DNA of 64,000 bases from Candidatus Enterococcus ferrettii (GCF_017377655.1 NZ_JAFREL010000016.1:62001-126000), one strand, 5' to 3'; shown: positions 45,048 through 55,348, counted from the first letter of the stretch. Numbers and translations: made by a program. Notes: a model not told the origin generated them from the sequence alone.

Positions 45048-45575
45048 TTAATCAGCCAAGACTAATTCAAAAAAGACACAAGCATCGGTTCCCTCTCCTT
45101 GCCAAGAAGGCAGGTCGCCGGCTCCGCAATAGCGATAGCCCAATTTCTTGTACAGCTGCTGTGCTGGATGATTCGCCGCAAAGGTATCCAAACGAATTGC
45201 CTGACAATTTTGTTCCTTCGCCAAATGCTCAGCATAGTTCAATAATTGACGGGCAATCCCTCGATTTCTGTAGTTTGGACTGGTCATCAAGGTATGCACA
45301 ATGACTATCTGCTCAGCTGGTAACTGCGGATTTTGCCAAGCGATTTCTGCATATTCCTCATCTACATCATGGTTTAGAATGACCGATCCAACCACCCTGC
45401 CATCTAAAACAGCCAAATGCATCGTTTGTTCCTCAATTGCTTTTTCAGCCGTATCTATCGATGGATAGACTCCTGGAATCCAGCTGGTAATCTCAAACTC
45501 TATCGTTGGAACCACCTCTGCATAAAAAGTTTGAATAGCTGATAAATCAGCTGCTTCTGCCTTGCGAATCATCAT
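45048..45575 (-). CDS. GNAT acetyltransferase
   Basis: 175 aa. Acetyl-CoA-binding motif A VHTLMTSPNYRNRGIARQLLNYA and motif B FAANHPAQQLYKKLGYRYCG. Lies 19 bp after arcA on the same strand, so co-transcribed. Substrate unknown; the pairing hints at arginine or citrulline-related metabolism. Confidence 0.88.
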   Translation of the reverse strand: MMIRKAEAADLSAIQTFYAEVVPTIEFEITSWIPGVYPSIDTAEKAIEEQTMHLAVLDGRVVGSVILNHDVDEEYAEIAWQNPQLPAEQIVIVHTLMTSPNYRNRGIARQLLNYAEHLAKEQNCQAIRLDTFAANHPAQQLYKKLGYRYCGAGDLPSWQGEGTDACVFFELVLAD

Positions 45576-45594
45576 TTTTGTTCGTCTCCTTCAT

Positions 45595-46818
45595 TTAAAG
45601 TTTGTCCCGTACAAACGGCATACTCATACATCGAGGCCCACCACGGCCACGAACCAGCTCACTGCCCGGAATACGATGAAGCGTCACTCCGGCTGCTTCC
45701 AGCTTTTGATTGGTCATTGGATTTCGATCGTAAACAATCACCTCACCAGGGGCAATTGCTAAAGTATTGGACCCATCATTCCACTGTTCCCTAGCCGCTG
45801 CGGTGAAATCCCCGCCACCACAACGAATAAATTCCACCGCTGATAAATCTAAATAACGACATAAGATTTGTTCTAATGAATCTGTCTCTTCAACAATCTC
45901 AGGATCCCCCTGCTTCTTAGCAATCGAGTATACTACTAAATGCTCTTCAATCTCAGGATGAATTGTAAATTTATCATAATCGACCATAGTAAAGACCGTG
46001 TCTAAATGCATAAATTTCCGTTCTTCTCCAATATTAAAAGCTAAAATATGCTGAAAGCTTGCTTCACTGGCAAAAATATTGCGCGCAATTTTTTCAATTG
46101 AACTGACATCTGTTCGTTGGGAAATGCCAATTGCCAATACCTGAGGGGACAGTACTAAAATATCTCCGCCTTCAATTCGTGTATCAAAATCACGATTGTA
46201 AAGTAAGTTGATTGATTCTTTACTAAACATAGGATGATGCTGAAAAATATATTTTCCGTATAGAGTTTCTCGGCGACGGGTTTTAGCATACATCTTGTTT
46301 AATGACACGCTTTTGCCGATAATGGCAAAGGAATCTCGGCTAAAATAAAGATTAGGCATAGGATCAATATAAAAAGGATAATTGTCCTCCACCATATCTG
46401 AAAGATTCAAATTTTTACTGATAGAAAGCTGCTTCTTATGCAAGCCAGCCATAGTCTGATCAATAAATTCTCGGGTATCCTTGATTGCTAAAAAGAAATC
46501 TTCAATCTCTTTACGAGTTTCCTTACCGGTAACATAAGCTTCATCTAGGTACTCCGATAAAAATTGTTGTTTTAAACTATCTGTGTGTAACGCTTCTGCA
46601 GCCAAATCTTCTAAATACAATACATCGATTCCTTGCTCTCGCAATGTATTCGCAAAGAAATCATGCTCTTTTCTGGCCTGTTCCAAAAATGGAATATCAT
46701 CAAACAAAAGCTGCTCCAAATAATCTGGCAGTAAATTTTCTAACTCTTTTCCAGGCCGATGAAGCATCACTTGCTGCAATTTTCCTATTTCGGAAAAATT
46801 ATTTAAGGCATTCGCCAT
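45595..46818 (-). CDS. arcA: Arginine deiminase
   Basis: 407 aa from ATG 46818 (GGGAGG 8 nt upstream; ATG 46824 too close). Motifs [30 protein letters not shown] and [13 protein letters not shown] with the catalytic Cys eleven residues from the end. Converts arginine to citrulline and ammonia. Not followed by arcB or arcC but by a GNAT gene, so either the rest of the ADI pathway is elsewhere or this copy has a separate job. No arginine-repressor box seen upstream. Confidence 0.93.
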   Translation of the reverse strand: MANALNNFSEIGKLQQVMLHRPGKELENLLPDYLEQLLFDDIPFLEQARKEHDFFANTLREQGIDVLYLEDLAAEALHTDSLKQQFLSEYLDEAYVTGKETRKEIEDFFLAIKDTREFIDQTMAGLHKKQLSISKNLNLSDMVEDNYPFYIDPMPNLYFSRDSFAIIGKSVSLNKMYAKTRRRETLYGKYIFQHHPMFSKESINLLYNRDFDTRIEGGDILVLSPQVLAIGISQRTDVSSIEKIARNIFASEASFQHILAFNIGEERKFMHLDTVFTMVDYDKFTIHPEIEEHLVVYSIAKKQGDPEIVEETDSLEQILCRYLDLSAVEFIRCGGGDFTAAAREQWNDGSNTLAIAPGEVIVYDRNPMTNQKLEAAGVTLHRIPGSELVRGRGGPRCMSMPFVRDKL

Positions 46819-47060
46819 ATCCATGACCTCCCTTAGCTATCATGCTACCAAACCCTCCTCTCTTTCACAACGCATAAAACTTTTAGTTGAGTAAGAATAC
46901 CCTGAATTCATCCAATTAAGGAGAGGATTCGAAAGAAATAGTGGGCTATTTCTGAACTATTTTCGGTTTCAGATGAAAAAAAGATGAATTTTCAGTGAGA
47001 ATCTGGTACAATTCCACAAATAGCTTTATTTGAGTTTGCGGCAAAACTCGAGGTGAAGAT

Positions 47061-47864
47061 ATGAGAAAGTTTTTAAGTGAAGTAAACAGAATTGTTGTTA
47101 AAATTGGGACCAGTTCCTTAATCCATCCAAGTGGAAAAGTCAATTTTTCGGGAATTGATCAATTAGCCTTTGTGCTGACCGATCTAAACAACCAAGGCAA
47201 AGAAATTATTTTAGTCTCTTCTGGCGCAATCGGTGTGGGTATGGACAAATTACGTATGACCGAACGCCCAGATACGATCCCTGAGCAGCAAGCAGTTGCT
47301 GCAGTGGGACAATCAGAATTAATGCATTTTTACAACCAGCGCTTCTTGGCTTACAATCAACAAACGGCCCAGGTATTGATGACGCGGGACATCGTCGATT
47401 ATCCAGAAAGCCGTAAGAATGCCATTAATACGATGGAACAATTATTACACATGAATATTATTCCTATCATCAATGAAAACGATGCAGTGGCCGTTGATGA
47501 ACTGGATCATTTAACTAAATTTGGCGACAACGATGAGCTTTCAGCCATTGTCAGCCAGATGTTGGATGCTGATTTATTGATTATGCTTTCAGATATTGAT
47601 GGATTTTACTCTGATAATCCAAACAAGAACAAACAAGCAGTCCTCTACTCCACTATTTCTGCTATTACCAAAGAAACAATGGCCCAAGCTGGCGGATCAG
47701 CCGGCAGTAAGTTCGGCACCGGCGGAATGATCAGCAAGCTGAAGGCAGCCAAACGAATACTGGATGCTCAAAGTGCGATGGTCTTAGCAAATGGCAAGCC
47801 ACCAAGAATTATTTTTGACATTTTAGATGGTAAAGAAGTCGGAACCTTATTCAAGGGGGAATAG
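47061..47864 (+). CDS. proB: Glutamate 5-kinase
   Basis: 267 aa, amino-acid kinase fold without a C-terminal PUA domain. VVKIGTSSLI, LVSSGAIGVGM, NENDAVAVDE, FGDNDELSAIV, GTGGMISKLKAA. First step of proline synthesis. GAGGTGA ribosome site. Confidence 0.96.
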   Translation: MRKFLSEVNRIVVKIGTSSLIHPSGKVNFSGIDQLAFVLTDLNNQGKEIILVSSGAIGVGMDKLRMTERPDTIPEQQAVAAVGQSELMHFYNQRFLAYNQQTAQVLMTRDIVDYPESRKNAINTMEQLLHMNIIPIINENDAVAVDELDHLTKFGDNDELSAIVSQMLDADLLIMLSDIDGFYSDNPNKNKQAVLYSTISAITKETMAQAGGSAGSKFGTGGMISKLKAAKRILDAQSAMVLANGKPPRIIFDILDGKEVGTLFKGE

Positions 47865-47866
47865 CG

Positions 47867-49114
47867 ATGAGTGGGATAGAGCAATTAGGAAAAAACGCAA
47901 AACAAGCCGCTGCTGTATTAAACGGTTTAGATACAAAAACAAAGAATGACTGTTTACAGGTCATGGCTGATAAGTTAAGAAAGCATGCCAATCGGGTCCT
48001 ATCAGCAAATCGGCAAGACCTTGAACAGGCTGCCTCAAACGGTACCCGTGAAGTTATGCTGGATCGTTTACGACTAACGCATGCCCGAATTGAAGACATG
48101 GCCAAAGGAATCGAAGCGGTCATCGAACTGCCTGATCCGATCGGCGAAGTCGGTAAAATGTGGCGCAACGAAGCCGGCCTGCTTATTGGTCAGCAACGAG
48201 TCCCATTAGGGGTAATCGGAATTATTTTTGAATCCCGGCCAAATGTTACCACTGATGCAGCAACTCTTTGCTTTAAAACCGGTAATGCTGTAATTCTGCG
48301 GGGCGGAAAGGATGCCTTCCAATCCAATGAAGTGCTGGTCACTATCTTACAAGGAGCTCTGGCAGCTTGCAATCTGCCTCGCACCTGTATTCAATTTGTT
48401 AATGACACTTCATACGAAGTAGCGAATCAAATGATGACGGCTAACGAATTTTTGGACGTATTGATTCCTCGTGGAGGTGCTTCCTTAATTAAACGGATTA
48501 CAGAAAATGCGACAGTTCCAGTGATCGAAACGGGAACTGGTAATAACCATATCTATGTGGATCAAGCTGCCCAATTGGACATGGCCGCGAATATTATTTT
48601 AAATGCGAAGGTTCAACGTCCGTCAGTCTGTAACTCCATTGAGACGATTTTGGTTCACGACACCGTAGCAGCCGAATTTTTACCGCAGGTTGAACAACTG
48701 CTGCTGACTAATCAAGTAGAGTTACGAGCCTGTCCAAGATCAATCAAGTATTTAGAATCTGCTAATCCAGCGCAAACAGAAGATTGGGAAACTGAGTATT
48801 TAGACCTAACCTTAGCTGTTAAGGTCGTTGATTCCTTGGACGAAGCGATTCAGCATATTAATAAATACAACTCCGGCCACTCAGAGGCCATCGTCACTGA
48901 CAGCTACACAGCCGGTCAACGTTTCTTAAAAGAAGTCGATGCTGCTGCCGTTTACATTAATGCTTCAACCCGTTTTACGGACGGATTCATGTACGGTTTT
49001 GGCGCTGAAATCGGCATCTCAACACAAAAATTACATGCCCGTGGACCCATGGGCTTGCCTGAACTAACCTCTACCAAGTATATTATTTACGGTGATGGAC
49101 AAATTCGGGAATAA
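47867..49114 (+). CDS. proA: Gamma-glutamyl phosphate reductase
   Basis: 415 aa. NAD(P)-dependent aldehyde-dehydrogenase fold with GVIGIIFESRPNV, GNAVILRGGKDA, and the catalytic-Cys region QRPSVCNSIETIL; C-terminus RGPMGLPELTSTKY. Two bases after proB, so coupled. Product cyclises to pyrroline-5-carboxylate. Confidence 0.96.
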   Translation: MSGIEQLGKNAKQAAAVLNGLDTKTKNDCLQVMADKLRKHANRVLSANRQDLEQAASNGTREVMLDRLRLTHARIEDMAKGIEAVIELPDPIGEVGKMWRNEAGLLIGQQRVPLGVIGIIFESRPNVTTDAATLCFKTGNAVILRGGKDAFQSNEVLVTILQGALAACNLPRTCIQFVNDTSYEVANQMMTANEFLDVLIPRGGASLIKRITENATVPVIETGTGNNHIYVDQAAQLDMAANIILNAKVQRPSVCNSIETILVHDTVAAEFLPQVEQLLLTNQVELRACPRSIKYLESANPAQTEDWETEYLDLTLAVKVVDSLDEAIQHINKYNSGHSEAIVTDSYTAGQRFLKEVDAAAVYINASTRFTDGFMYGFGAEIGISTQKLHARGPMGLPELTSTKYIIYGDGQIRE

Positions 49115-49123
49115 AATAATACG

Positions 49124-49160
49124 GCAGTTCAGAGCTTGGGAGGCTCTGGGCTGCTTTTTT
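49124..49160 (+). terminator. proBA terminator
   Basis: GCAGTTCAGAGC pairs with GCTCTGGGCTGC, 7-nt loop, then TTTTTT. Confidence 0.9.
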
Positions 49161-49262
49161 CTTGTATAAAAGATGCCTGTTTCGACTGATGAGAAACAGT
49201 TAAGTATCCAGTCTGCCCTGCTTCAAACATCTCCTGTCATTTGCTAAACTCTTGCATCACAA

Positions 49263-49631
49263 TCACTTCTCGATAATGTGACGTCTTCGTATCACTTGCA
49301 GTAAGTTAATGAGATAGATTGGTATATTTAAAAAGATACCCACAATTAGTATCACCTGAATAGTTATCATGAAAAATACAATAGTTATAACTCTAAAGCG
49401 AACTGATTTTTTCTCTAGATAATGGCTAAAAAGCAGAATCCCTGACAAAATAGAGCTTATTAAGTAGCCCCCCGCAAGTCCTCCACCAATTGCTAACAAC
49501 ATTCTTTGCAAAAAAGATTGCTGACCGCCAGTAAAAAAAGCGAATAAGCCTATTCCTCCATAGAGGACAGCACCTGTAATGAAAGCAGCTGAAACATAAA
49601 TTATATATCTTTTTCTTTCTGCATAAGTCAT
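49263..49631 (-). CDS. Membrane protein of unknown function
   Basis: 122 aa with four hydrophobic segments and basic ends (MTYAERKRY...IRRRHIIEK). AAGGGGATATAGG precedes ATG. No family recognised. Confidence 0.6.
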   Translation of the reverse strand: MTYAERKRYIIYVSAAFITGAVLYGGIGLFAFFTGGQQSFLQRMLLAIGGGLAGGYLISSILSGILLFSHYLEKKSVRFRVITIVFFMITIQVILIVGIFLNIPIYLINLLQVIRRRHIIEK

Positions 49632-50066
49632 CCTATATCCCCTTCATCATTTACTTTTATGCATATACATAAAAATATACAAATAAATCACACCAGTCAA
49701 TAAGAAACGTGCTAGAAAATTTTCTTTATAGAAGCAACTGAAAAAAACAATTGTAAAATCCTTAAACCACATTATCCTTCTTTTGATAAAACAGAAAAAC
49801 TAGACGCTGTCTGCCGTGACTGAACCTAGAAAATACCGTCAACTCACCCGATCCCAATTGTATTTCTCACACCTTCACTTTGATAGTTTTGACCTTCTAG
49901 GTTGACGCTTATGACTATTTTTATTTTGTGGTGTTGATAGATGTGCAGCAGAATGACACTCATTGTGTCTCCGGTAACGAAAATACTGAGAGAATAAGTC
50001 CCTATGGATAAACTGATCTTCTATGTTGAAAAATTAGCACATGTAACGTATTAAAAAAGCGTCGAA
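49632..50066. other. Gene-poor gap with one weak short frame
   Basis: A 39-codon minus-strand frame (49844-49963) has GGAG before its ATG and protein-like ending (VNLEGQNYQSEGVRNTIGIG), possibly a gene remnant. Otherwise no gene is visible. A terminator sits at the right end. Confidence 0.3.
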
Positions 50067-50082
50067 TCACTTCGACACTTTT
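50051..50082 (-). terminator. Terminator overlapping the small-subunit stop codon
   Basis: AAGTGTCGAA pairs with TTCGACGCTT; the stop TGA lies in the 4-nt loop and TTTTTT follows on the minus strand. Confidence 0.88.
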
Positions 50083-50288
50083 CCCTTCTTCCCATAAGAC
50101 AACAAATAGCAAAGCATCCCTGTAATCGCGGCACATGGATATATCCAAGCAAACCACTGATTCGCCCGATCCATTAAATGACTATTACCAACTAATAATC
50201 CCGCCAACTGCAACATCACTAAACAGAATCCGCCAGCAATAAATAGAACAAATCCGACGATAATGATCGTTTCCATGACTTTTCTCAT
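50067..50288 (-). CDS. Small membrane protein, possible truncated DctQ-like subunit
   Basis: 73 aa from ATG 50288 (AAGGAGG upstream). Two hydrophobic segments (about 5-30 and 40-62). The end (ANQWFAWIYPCAAITGML) loosely resembles TRAP small-permease proteins, which normally have four helices. Lies 10 bp after the TRAP-like large permease, so it is probably its accessory subunit. Confidence 0.6.
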   Translation of the reverse strand: MRKVMETIIIVGFVLFIAGGFCLVMLQLAGLLVGNSHLMDRANQWFAWIYPCAAITGMLCYLLSYGKKGKVSK

Positions 50289-50298
50289 TTTTTCCTCC

Positions 50299-51645
50299 TT
50301 ACACAAACAAAGGCAAGTAACCCATCGCAATCAGCCAACCAACCAAAGTAATTGGAATAACAAAGTATTTAATCAATGGATAAAAAGTAGCTTCAGGCCG
50401 ACAGTCAGTTAAACCTGCAGCAATAAAGATAGAACCAGATGCTGGTGGCGAGGCTCCTTCAGTTGAAGCAAAAACTAAAATTGCGACAACAGCTTCTAAT
50501 GGAGAAACTCCTACACTGATTAATCCGGTAAAGGCAATTAAGCCAATTGACGTCAAGGTAGCCGTAGACGATAATGGACCCGCAACTAAAACTACCAGCA
50601 GACCAATCAGTAAAACCATAATCGGCTTTGCAAAATTCAAGGTTGCAAATAGCTCAACCAGTTCAGTGGCTAACCCTAGTTCACTAAAAATTTCACTGGC
50701 CGCAAAAGCAAACAACAAAACTCCGCCAATATTTTTGTAATGCGGAAAAAGAGTCTTCACTAAGTATTGCTTATTAGGAATGTTTTCTTTTAGCTTCTTG
50801 CGACCCAAAAGTAAAATGATTGCGATCATCAGGATCGGAATCCAAGTAAGCAGCGATATTGACCTCAGTGCTTCCCCCATCCCCAGATGGTCATAAACTT
50901 TACCTAGGGGCCCAACAGTTAATGTAATTGGAATAATTGCTCCTAAAAAGACCAGCAACGAGCGCCAATGATGAACAAATGCAGCCTGAACTGAGAGCTT
51001 GTCTTGTGAAGGAAGAGCTGCGATTTTTTCTTTGTGCATCAACCAGCCTACTAGAATTAAGCGGTAAATAACTTGATAAATTCCTGAAACAAAAAGAGTA
51101 ATATATAGTTGGCTCTCTGTGATAAGTTGATTAATTTGGGCAAATCCCAGCATAATAAACATTGAAGCACTAGGCGGAAACCCTGCACCCAATCCTCCAT
51201 TACCGGCTAATAGTGTAGCTACTGTCTCCTTTTTCCACCCCGTTTTGAGCATCCATTGCGCTGTGAAGGTTCCAGAAGTCGCTGTATTGGCAGAATTAGA
51301 GCCTGAGAGCATACCTAAAACTGCCGACAACGCGATATTGACAAATGCTGGACCACCTCGGACGTTTCCCAATAAAGAATCAAAAATAATTAGAATGCCC
51401 TTCAGCAAGCCTGACTCCTTAATCAGGTAGCTCATTAAGACAAAGGCTAACGAAGCAAACAATACCTCATTGGACAAAGCTTTTAGAAAACCAAATTTGA
51501 TCAGCTCTAGAAAATGGCTTCCACCAAACAGAGCCACTACAATAAAGCCTAAAATCATTCCTTCTGCCATGTTTCGTTTCACAACGACAGCCCAAAACAC
51601 GATTAATAAAATATAAACTACTAATGCCCCCACTGCATTTCCCAT
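50299..51645 (-). CDS. TRAP/DctM-like large permease
   Basis: 448 aa, about 12 hydrophobic segments. GNGGLGAGFPPSASMFIM and ASTEGASPPASGSIFIAAG are symmetric helix-breaking loops typical of DctM/ion-transporter superfamily. No DctP binding protein is nearby. Divergent from the PrpR-type activator with a palindrome between them, so it probably imports the organic acid sensed there. Confidence 0.78.
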   Translation of the reverse strand: MGNAVGALVVYILLIVFWAVVVKRNMAEGMILGFIVVALFGGSHFLELIKFGFLKALSNEVLFASLAFVLMSYLIKESGLLKGILIIFDSLLGNVRGGPAFVNIALSAVLGMLSGSNSANTATSGTFTAQWMLKTGWKKETVATLLAGNGGLGAGFPPSASMFIMLGFAQINQLITESQLYITLFVSGIYQVIYRLILVGWLMHKEKIAALPSQDKLSVQAAFVHHWRSLLVFLGAIIPITLTVGPLGKVYDHLGMGEALRSISLLTWIPILMIAIILLLGRKKLKENIPNKQYLVKTLFPHYKNIGGVLLFAFAASEIFSELGLATELVELFATLNFAKPIMVLLIGLLVVLVAGPLSSTATLTSIGLIAFTGLISVGVSPLEAVVAILVFASTEGASPPASGSIFIAAGLTDCRPEATFYPLIKYFVIPITLVGWLIAMGYLPLFV

Positions 51646-51684
51646 AACCTAAACTCCCCAAAAATCTTTATTTTTATGTATGAC

Positions 51685-51699
51685 GTTTCATTTTGAAAC
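51685..51699. promoter_or_regulatory. GTTTCA-N3-TGAAAC palindrome
   Basis: GTTTCATTTTGAAAC, identical to the copy at 58071-58085. TGAAAC half-sites recur at 51714 and 51728, next to the activator start. Probable activator-binding/autoregulatory site. Confidence 0.65.
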
Positions 51700-51734
51700 C
51701 CTCTGATGTAAAATGAAACAAATGAGGTGAAACG

Positions 51735-53600
51735 ATGAAAAATGAAAATATTGTTATTGTCTCTCCATCTAAGAGTTTTACCAATCAGGCAGTACACGTG
51801 ATGGAGGAATTGAAGCTGCACTTTCCAATTCTGCATGCCTCTGGGGGAAACTATTTCGAGAACATCCAACAGATGGTGGAGAATAACCAAGTTTATGCCA
51901 TTATTACTCGTGGGTACAATGTGCAATTTTTACGAGAGAAACTGTCCATCCCCATTGTGGATGTGCGATATACCTTCGAAGATATTTATCATTCGTTCCA
52001 GCATGCGCTGCAGTTTTCCAAAAAGGTTGCCTTTATTTCAACCGATGTGGCTCATGACCGGGCAAAAACCTTTCAGGCAATGACTAACCACTCTATGACA
52101 ATTCCAAAGGTGAATTCGCTTCAGGAAATCCCCATCTCAGTTCAAAAGCTGATTAATGAAGGGATTGAAGTATTTATTGGCGGACGTGCAACAGAAGCTG
52201 CAGCCAAAACTTTTGGTGCTCATTCTGTGGATATTCTGGTTGAAGAAAGCTCCATAAAAACCGCCTTAACTGAGGCCATTCACCTGGTACAGCTGGCGAA
52301 GGAAAAACAGCGAAATCAATCCTTTATCGATGCGATTCTGGAAACAACTGAGAACGGTCTGATTGCTGTTTCATTGGATGCTGAGATTACCTTTGTGAAC
52401 CAAAAAGCCCGCAGCTATTTTGGTGAAGAACTGGATACTTTTGTTCGTACAACATTAATGAATCTAATTCTGGAAGCTACTGAATCCAATTATAACTTGA
52501 TTAACCAGTTAGTGACGGTACATCATCAAAATTTTATTCTAAACATCTCTCCTATCACAATTGACTTTGAGACTACAGGTTATTTGGCCTCTTTAGAGAA
52601 GTTAGATGAATTGCAGGTTAAAGAAGGTGACGTTCGAAACAAGCTATCTGTAAAAATCAATGCCGCAAGACGTAGCTTTGATGATTTGATCGGCTCCAGC
52701 TCTACCCTTCAGCAAACAATCCAAATAGCGAAAAAATATGCCCGCACAGAATCTGTTGTGCTGATTAATGGTGAATCTGGTACTGGGAAAGAGCTGTTTG
52801 CTCAAAGTCTCCATAATGAATCACTTCGGAAGAATGAACCCTTTATCGCTATTAACTGTGCCGCTCTTTCTGAAAGTGTCTTAGAAAGTGAACTGTTTGG
52901 TTATGTCAAAGGTGCCTTTACTGGTGCAGCGAATGATGGGAAAGCTGGTCTCTTTGAAGCTGCTCATAAAGGGACCATTTTCCTAGACGAAATTGGCGAA
53001 ATCTCTCTTAGCTTTCAGGCCAAACTATTGCGGGTTCTGCAGGAAAAAGAAGTTACTCGCATCGGGGACACGAAATCTATTCCTGTGGATGTTCGAATAA
53101 TCTCGGCTACCAATCGCAATTTAATTAAGATGGTAGAGCAAGGCGATTTTCGAGAAGATCTGTACTATCGATTAGATGTCCTAAACTTAAAAATTCCACC
53201 TTTACGCGAACGGCGTTCGGATATTAAGGAGCTGGTGTTGTATTTTCTAAACAAAACGAAAAAACCACTAAAAATTTCTTCTTCAGCAATCCAGCTGTTA
53301 ACCGCCTACGAATTTCCAGGAAATATCCGACAATTGGAAAATATAGTCGAACGACTGATTGTTTTGTGCGAAAATGCCACCATTGATGATAAACTGACAC
53401 GCACCATTATCGCAAGTGAACCTCAGTTGAAAAAACAGATTGAGTTCTTTCCTTCCTCGACTTCTCTTCCAGAAGCTGAAAGGGAATTAATTACTCGTAC
53501 TTTAATTCGCTTTAACAACAACAAGACTCTAACCGCCAAGGAACTGCAGATCAGCAAGTCAACCCTATGGAGGAAGATTAAGCTTTATCAATTAGAATAA
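51735..53600 (+). CDS. PrpR-type sigma-54-dependent activator
   Basis: 621 aa. PrpR_N ligand-sensing domain (about 5-190), PAS-like domain (about 195-290), AAA+ sigma-54 interaction domain (about 315-540) with Walker A GESGTGKE (346-353), GAFTGA (393-398) and Walker B FLDEIGE (417-423), then a Fis-type HTH (LTAKELQISKSTLWRKIKLY). PrpR_N proteins sense small organic acids. In Firmicutes sigma-54 activators are usually LevR-type PTS regulators, so this one is unusual. GAGGTGAAACG ribosome site. Confidence 0.93.
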   Translation: MKNENIVIVSPSKSFTNQAVHVMEELKLHFPILHASGGNYFENIQQMVENNQVYAIITRGYNVQFLREKLSIPIVDVRYTFEDIYHSFQHALQFSKKVAFISTDVAHDRAKTFQAMTNHSMTIPKVNSLQEIPISVQKLINEGIEVFIGGRATEAAAKTFGAHSVDILVEESSIKTALTEAIHLVQLAKEKQRNQSFIDAILETTENGLIAVSLDAEITFVNQKARSYFGEELDTFVRTTLMNLILEATESNYNLINQLVTVHHQNFILNISPITIDFETTGYLASLEKLDELQVKEGDVRNKLSVKINAARRSFDDLIGSSSTLQQTIQIAKKYARTESVVLINGESGTGKELFAQSLHNESLRKNEPFIAINCAALSESVLESELFGYVKGAFTGAANDGKAGLFEAAHKGTIFLDEIGEISLSFQAKLLRVLQEKEVTRIGDTKSIPVDVRIISATNRNLIKMVEQGDFREDLYYRLDVLNLKIPPLRERRSDIKELVLYFLNKTKKPLKISSSAIQLLTAYEFPGNIRQLENIVERLIVLCENATIDDKLTRTIIASEPQLKKQIEFFPSSTSLPEAERELITRTLIRFNNNKTLTAKELQISKSTLWRKIKLYQLE

Positions 53601-53648
53601 GGGAAAACTGAAACACCAATCTTCGCAATAGGTGTTTCAGTTTCTTTT

Positions 53649-54347
53649 CTACAACTGGTACTCTTCATCCATATATTCGACGTTCTTTGCTTCTAATGTA
53701 CGATCTACCCAAGAACGATCCGCTGAACCTGTTGAAGCCTTTTGGACTTTGGCGCTGTCATTTGCTGCATTCGCTTCAGCTTCCTCAATTAAATTTGCAG
53801 CGTCATTTTTAGAAATAATGATTACACCATCACGATCACCTAATACAATATCACCAGGCATTACTGCAATTTCACCGATGGAAATCGGCACATTCACTTC
53901 ACCAGGGCCTTCTTTAAAAGGTCCTCCGGGAGTTGAACCCGTTGCATAGATGGGACATTTTTCGTGGGCCAACACATCTAAGTCGCGAATTGGACCATCA
54001 ATCACAATACCCGCTACCTTTTTGAAATCAGCTAAATACTTATACATGATTTCACCCATAATTGCCCGAGAACGGTCACCTTCATTAGAAAGAATAATGA
54101 CATCGCCTTCTTGCGCCATATTCAAAGCTTGATGCAACATCAAATTATCGCCAGCTCTTGCTTTGACAGTTAATGCAACCCCACACATTCTTTTTTCTGG
54201 GGAAGATTGTAATTGAATTTCTGGCGATAAAGCCGATGTTCGTGACATGCAGTCAGCTACGTTCGCCGCTGGCAGCTTACTAAAGCGTTCGACTAATTCT
54301 GGGGCCGGCAGCTTTCTTTTTAAATAGACGCGGTTTCCAATTGACAT
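53649..54347 (-). CDS. RraA-like aldolase/decarboxylase (copy 1)
   Basis: 232 aa, RraA/HMG-aldolase fold. GDRSRAIMGEIM and DGPIRDLDVL (Arg121-Asp122) correspond to the metal/oxoacid site of 4-hydroxy-4-methyl-2-oxoglutarate aldolases. True RraA (RNase E inhibitor) is shorter and irrelevant here. About three-quarters identical to the copy at 58303. Last gene of the sigma-54 operon; overlaps the dehydrogenase by 28 bp. Confidence 0.85.
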   Translation of the reverse strand: MSIGNRVYLKRKLPAPELVERFSKLPAANVADCMSRTSALSPEIQLQSSPEKRMCGVALTVKARAGDNLMLHQALNMAQEGDVIILSNEGDRSRAIMGEIMYKYLADFKKVAGIVIDGPIRDLDVLAHEKCPIYATGSTPGGPFKEGPGEVNVPISIGEIAVMPGDIVLGDRDGVIIISKNDAANLIEEAEANAANDSAKVQKASTGSADRSWVDRTLEAKNVEYMDEEYQL

Positions 54348-55348
54348 GATGGTTCCTCCTCCTTCAAATCAGTGTAAATAGTTGCTGCACTCCAGTCGAT
54401 AGCTTTTACTGGCCAGGTTGGTTCTTTGCCTTCTGCTACTTCCACGATTCCCATCGCTGAATACAAAGAAGCGCGATTGGTCGCTTCAGCTGTGGCAGCT
54501 CCAATATGCGGTGCAATTACCACATTGCCCAAGTAAAGAATCGGATTTTTTTTATCTACCGGTTCTTGTTGTAAAACATCTAAGCCGGCTGCCGCAATTA
54601 CGTTGTTCTTACAAGCTTCGTACAATTCTTTTTCGTTTACTACCGTTCCACGAGCAGTATTGATAAAGAACGCTGTTGGTTTCATTTTGGCAAATTCTTT
54701 TTCGCCGATTAATTCGCGAGTGACTTCAGTCGTTGGACAGTGCATAGAAACAAAATCTGACTCTTTAAAAATTCGATCCAAATTACGTACAACTTCTACC
54801 CCATCTGGAAAGTCCTTCGCTGGCTTGTATGGATCATAAGCTAAAACCTTCATATGGAATGCATCACGACATTTTTCAGCCACTCGAGAACCAATGTTTC
54901 CACAACCAATAATTCCGACAGTTTTCCCATCCAGCTCTGTTTTTGGTGTACGCAATTTTGCTTTGTAGTAATCATCGATAAAGGTACTGCGAACCTTTGT
55001 GAAATTTCTTGAACAGTAAAGCATATAAAAAACTGCTAGTTCTGCTACAGAAGTTGAGTTGGCTGTTGGACAATATAAAACCTGTACTCCGAATTCTTTC
55101 GCTGCTTCTAAGTCAACCGTGTCAAAACCAGCTCCGTGCCGAACGATCACTTTTAGCTGATCCGCCGCTTCAAAAACCTCACGGGTAATTTTTGACAATC
55201 GAACGACCATCGCATCAATCCCTTTAATATCACGAATGATGTCTTCTGTTTCCATTCCTGATCCCGTAATTAACTCGTGTCCACGACTTTCTAAATAATC
55301 GCGGCCCTCCTGCATAATTTCTTGTGGCAATAAAATTTTCCATCCCAT
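54320..55348 (-). CDS. D-isomer-specific 2-hydroxyacid dehydrogenase
   Basis: 342 aa, SerA-like. GIIGCGNIGSRVAEKC NAD-binding motif, catalytic Arg in NTARGTVV, Glu in LQQEPVD and His in APHIGAAT. Interconverts a D-2-hydroxy acid and its 2-oxo acid. Between the transporter and aldolase genes, it probably makes the 2-oxo acid cleaved by the RraA-like enzyme. Confidence 0.92.
   Translation of the reverse strand: MGWKILLPQEIMQEGRDYLESRGHELITGSGMETEDIIRDIKGIDAMVVRLSKITREVFEAADQLKVIVRHGAGFDTVDLEAAKEFGVQVLYCPTANSTSVAELAVFYMLYCSRNFTKVRSTFIDDYYKAKLRTPKTELDGKTVGIIGCGNIGSRVAEKCRDAFHMKVLAYDPYKPAKDFPDGVEVVRNLDRIFKESDFVSMHCPTTEVTRELIGEKEFAKMKPTAFFINTARGTVVNEKELYEACKNNVIAAAGLDVLQQEPVDKKNPILYLGNVVIAPHIGAATAEATNRASLYSAMGIVEVAEGKEPTWPVKAIDWSAATIYTDLKEEEPSCQLETASI

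Noticed and set aside
49844..49963. 39-codon frame as a real gene
   Set aside because: Ribosome site and ending look plausible but length and lack of family support are insufficient; mentioned only within the gap entry.
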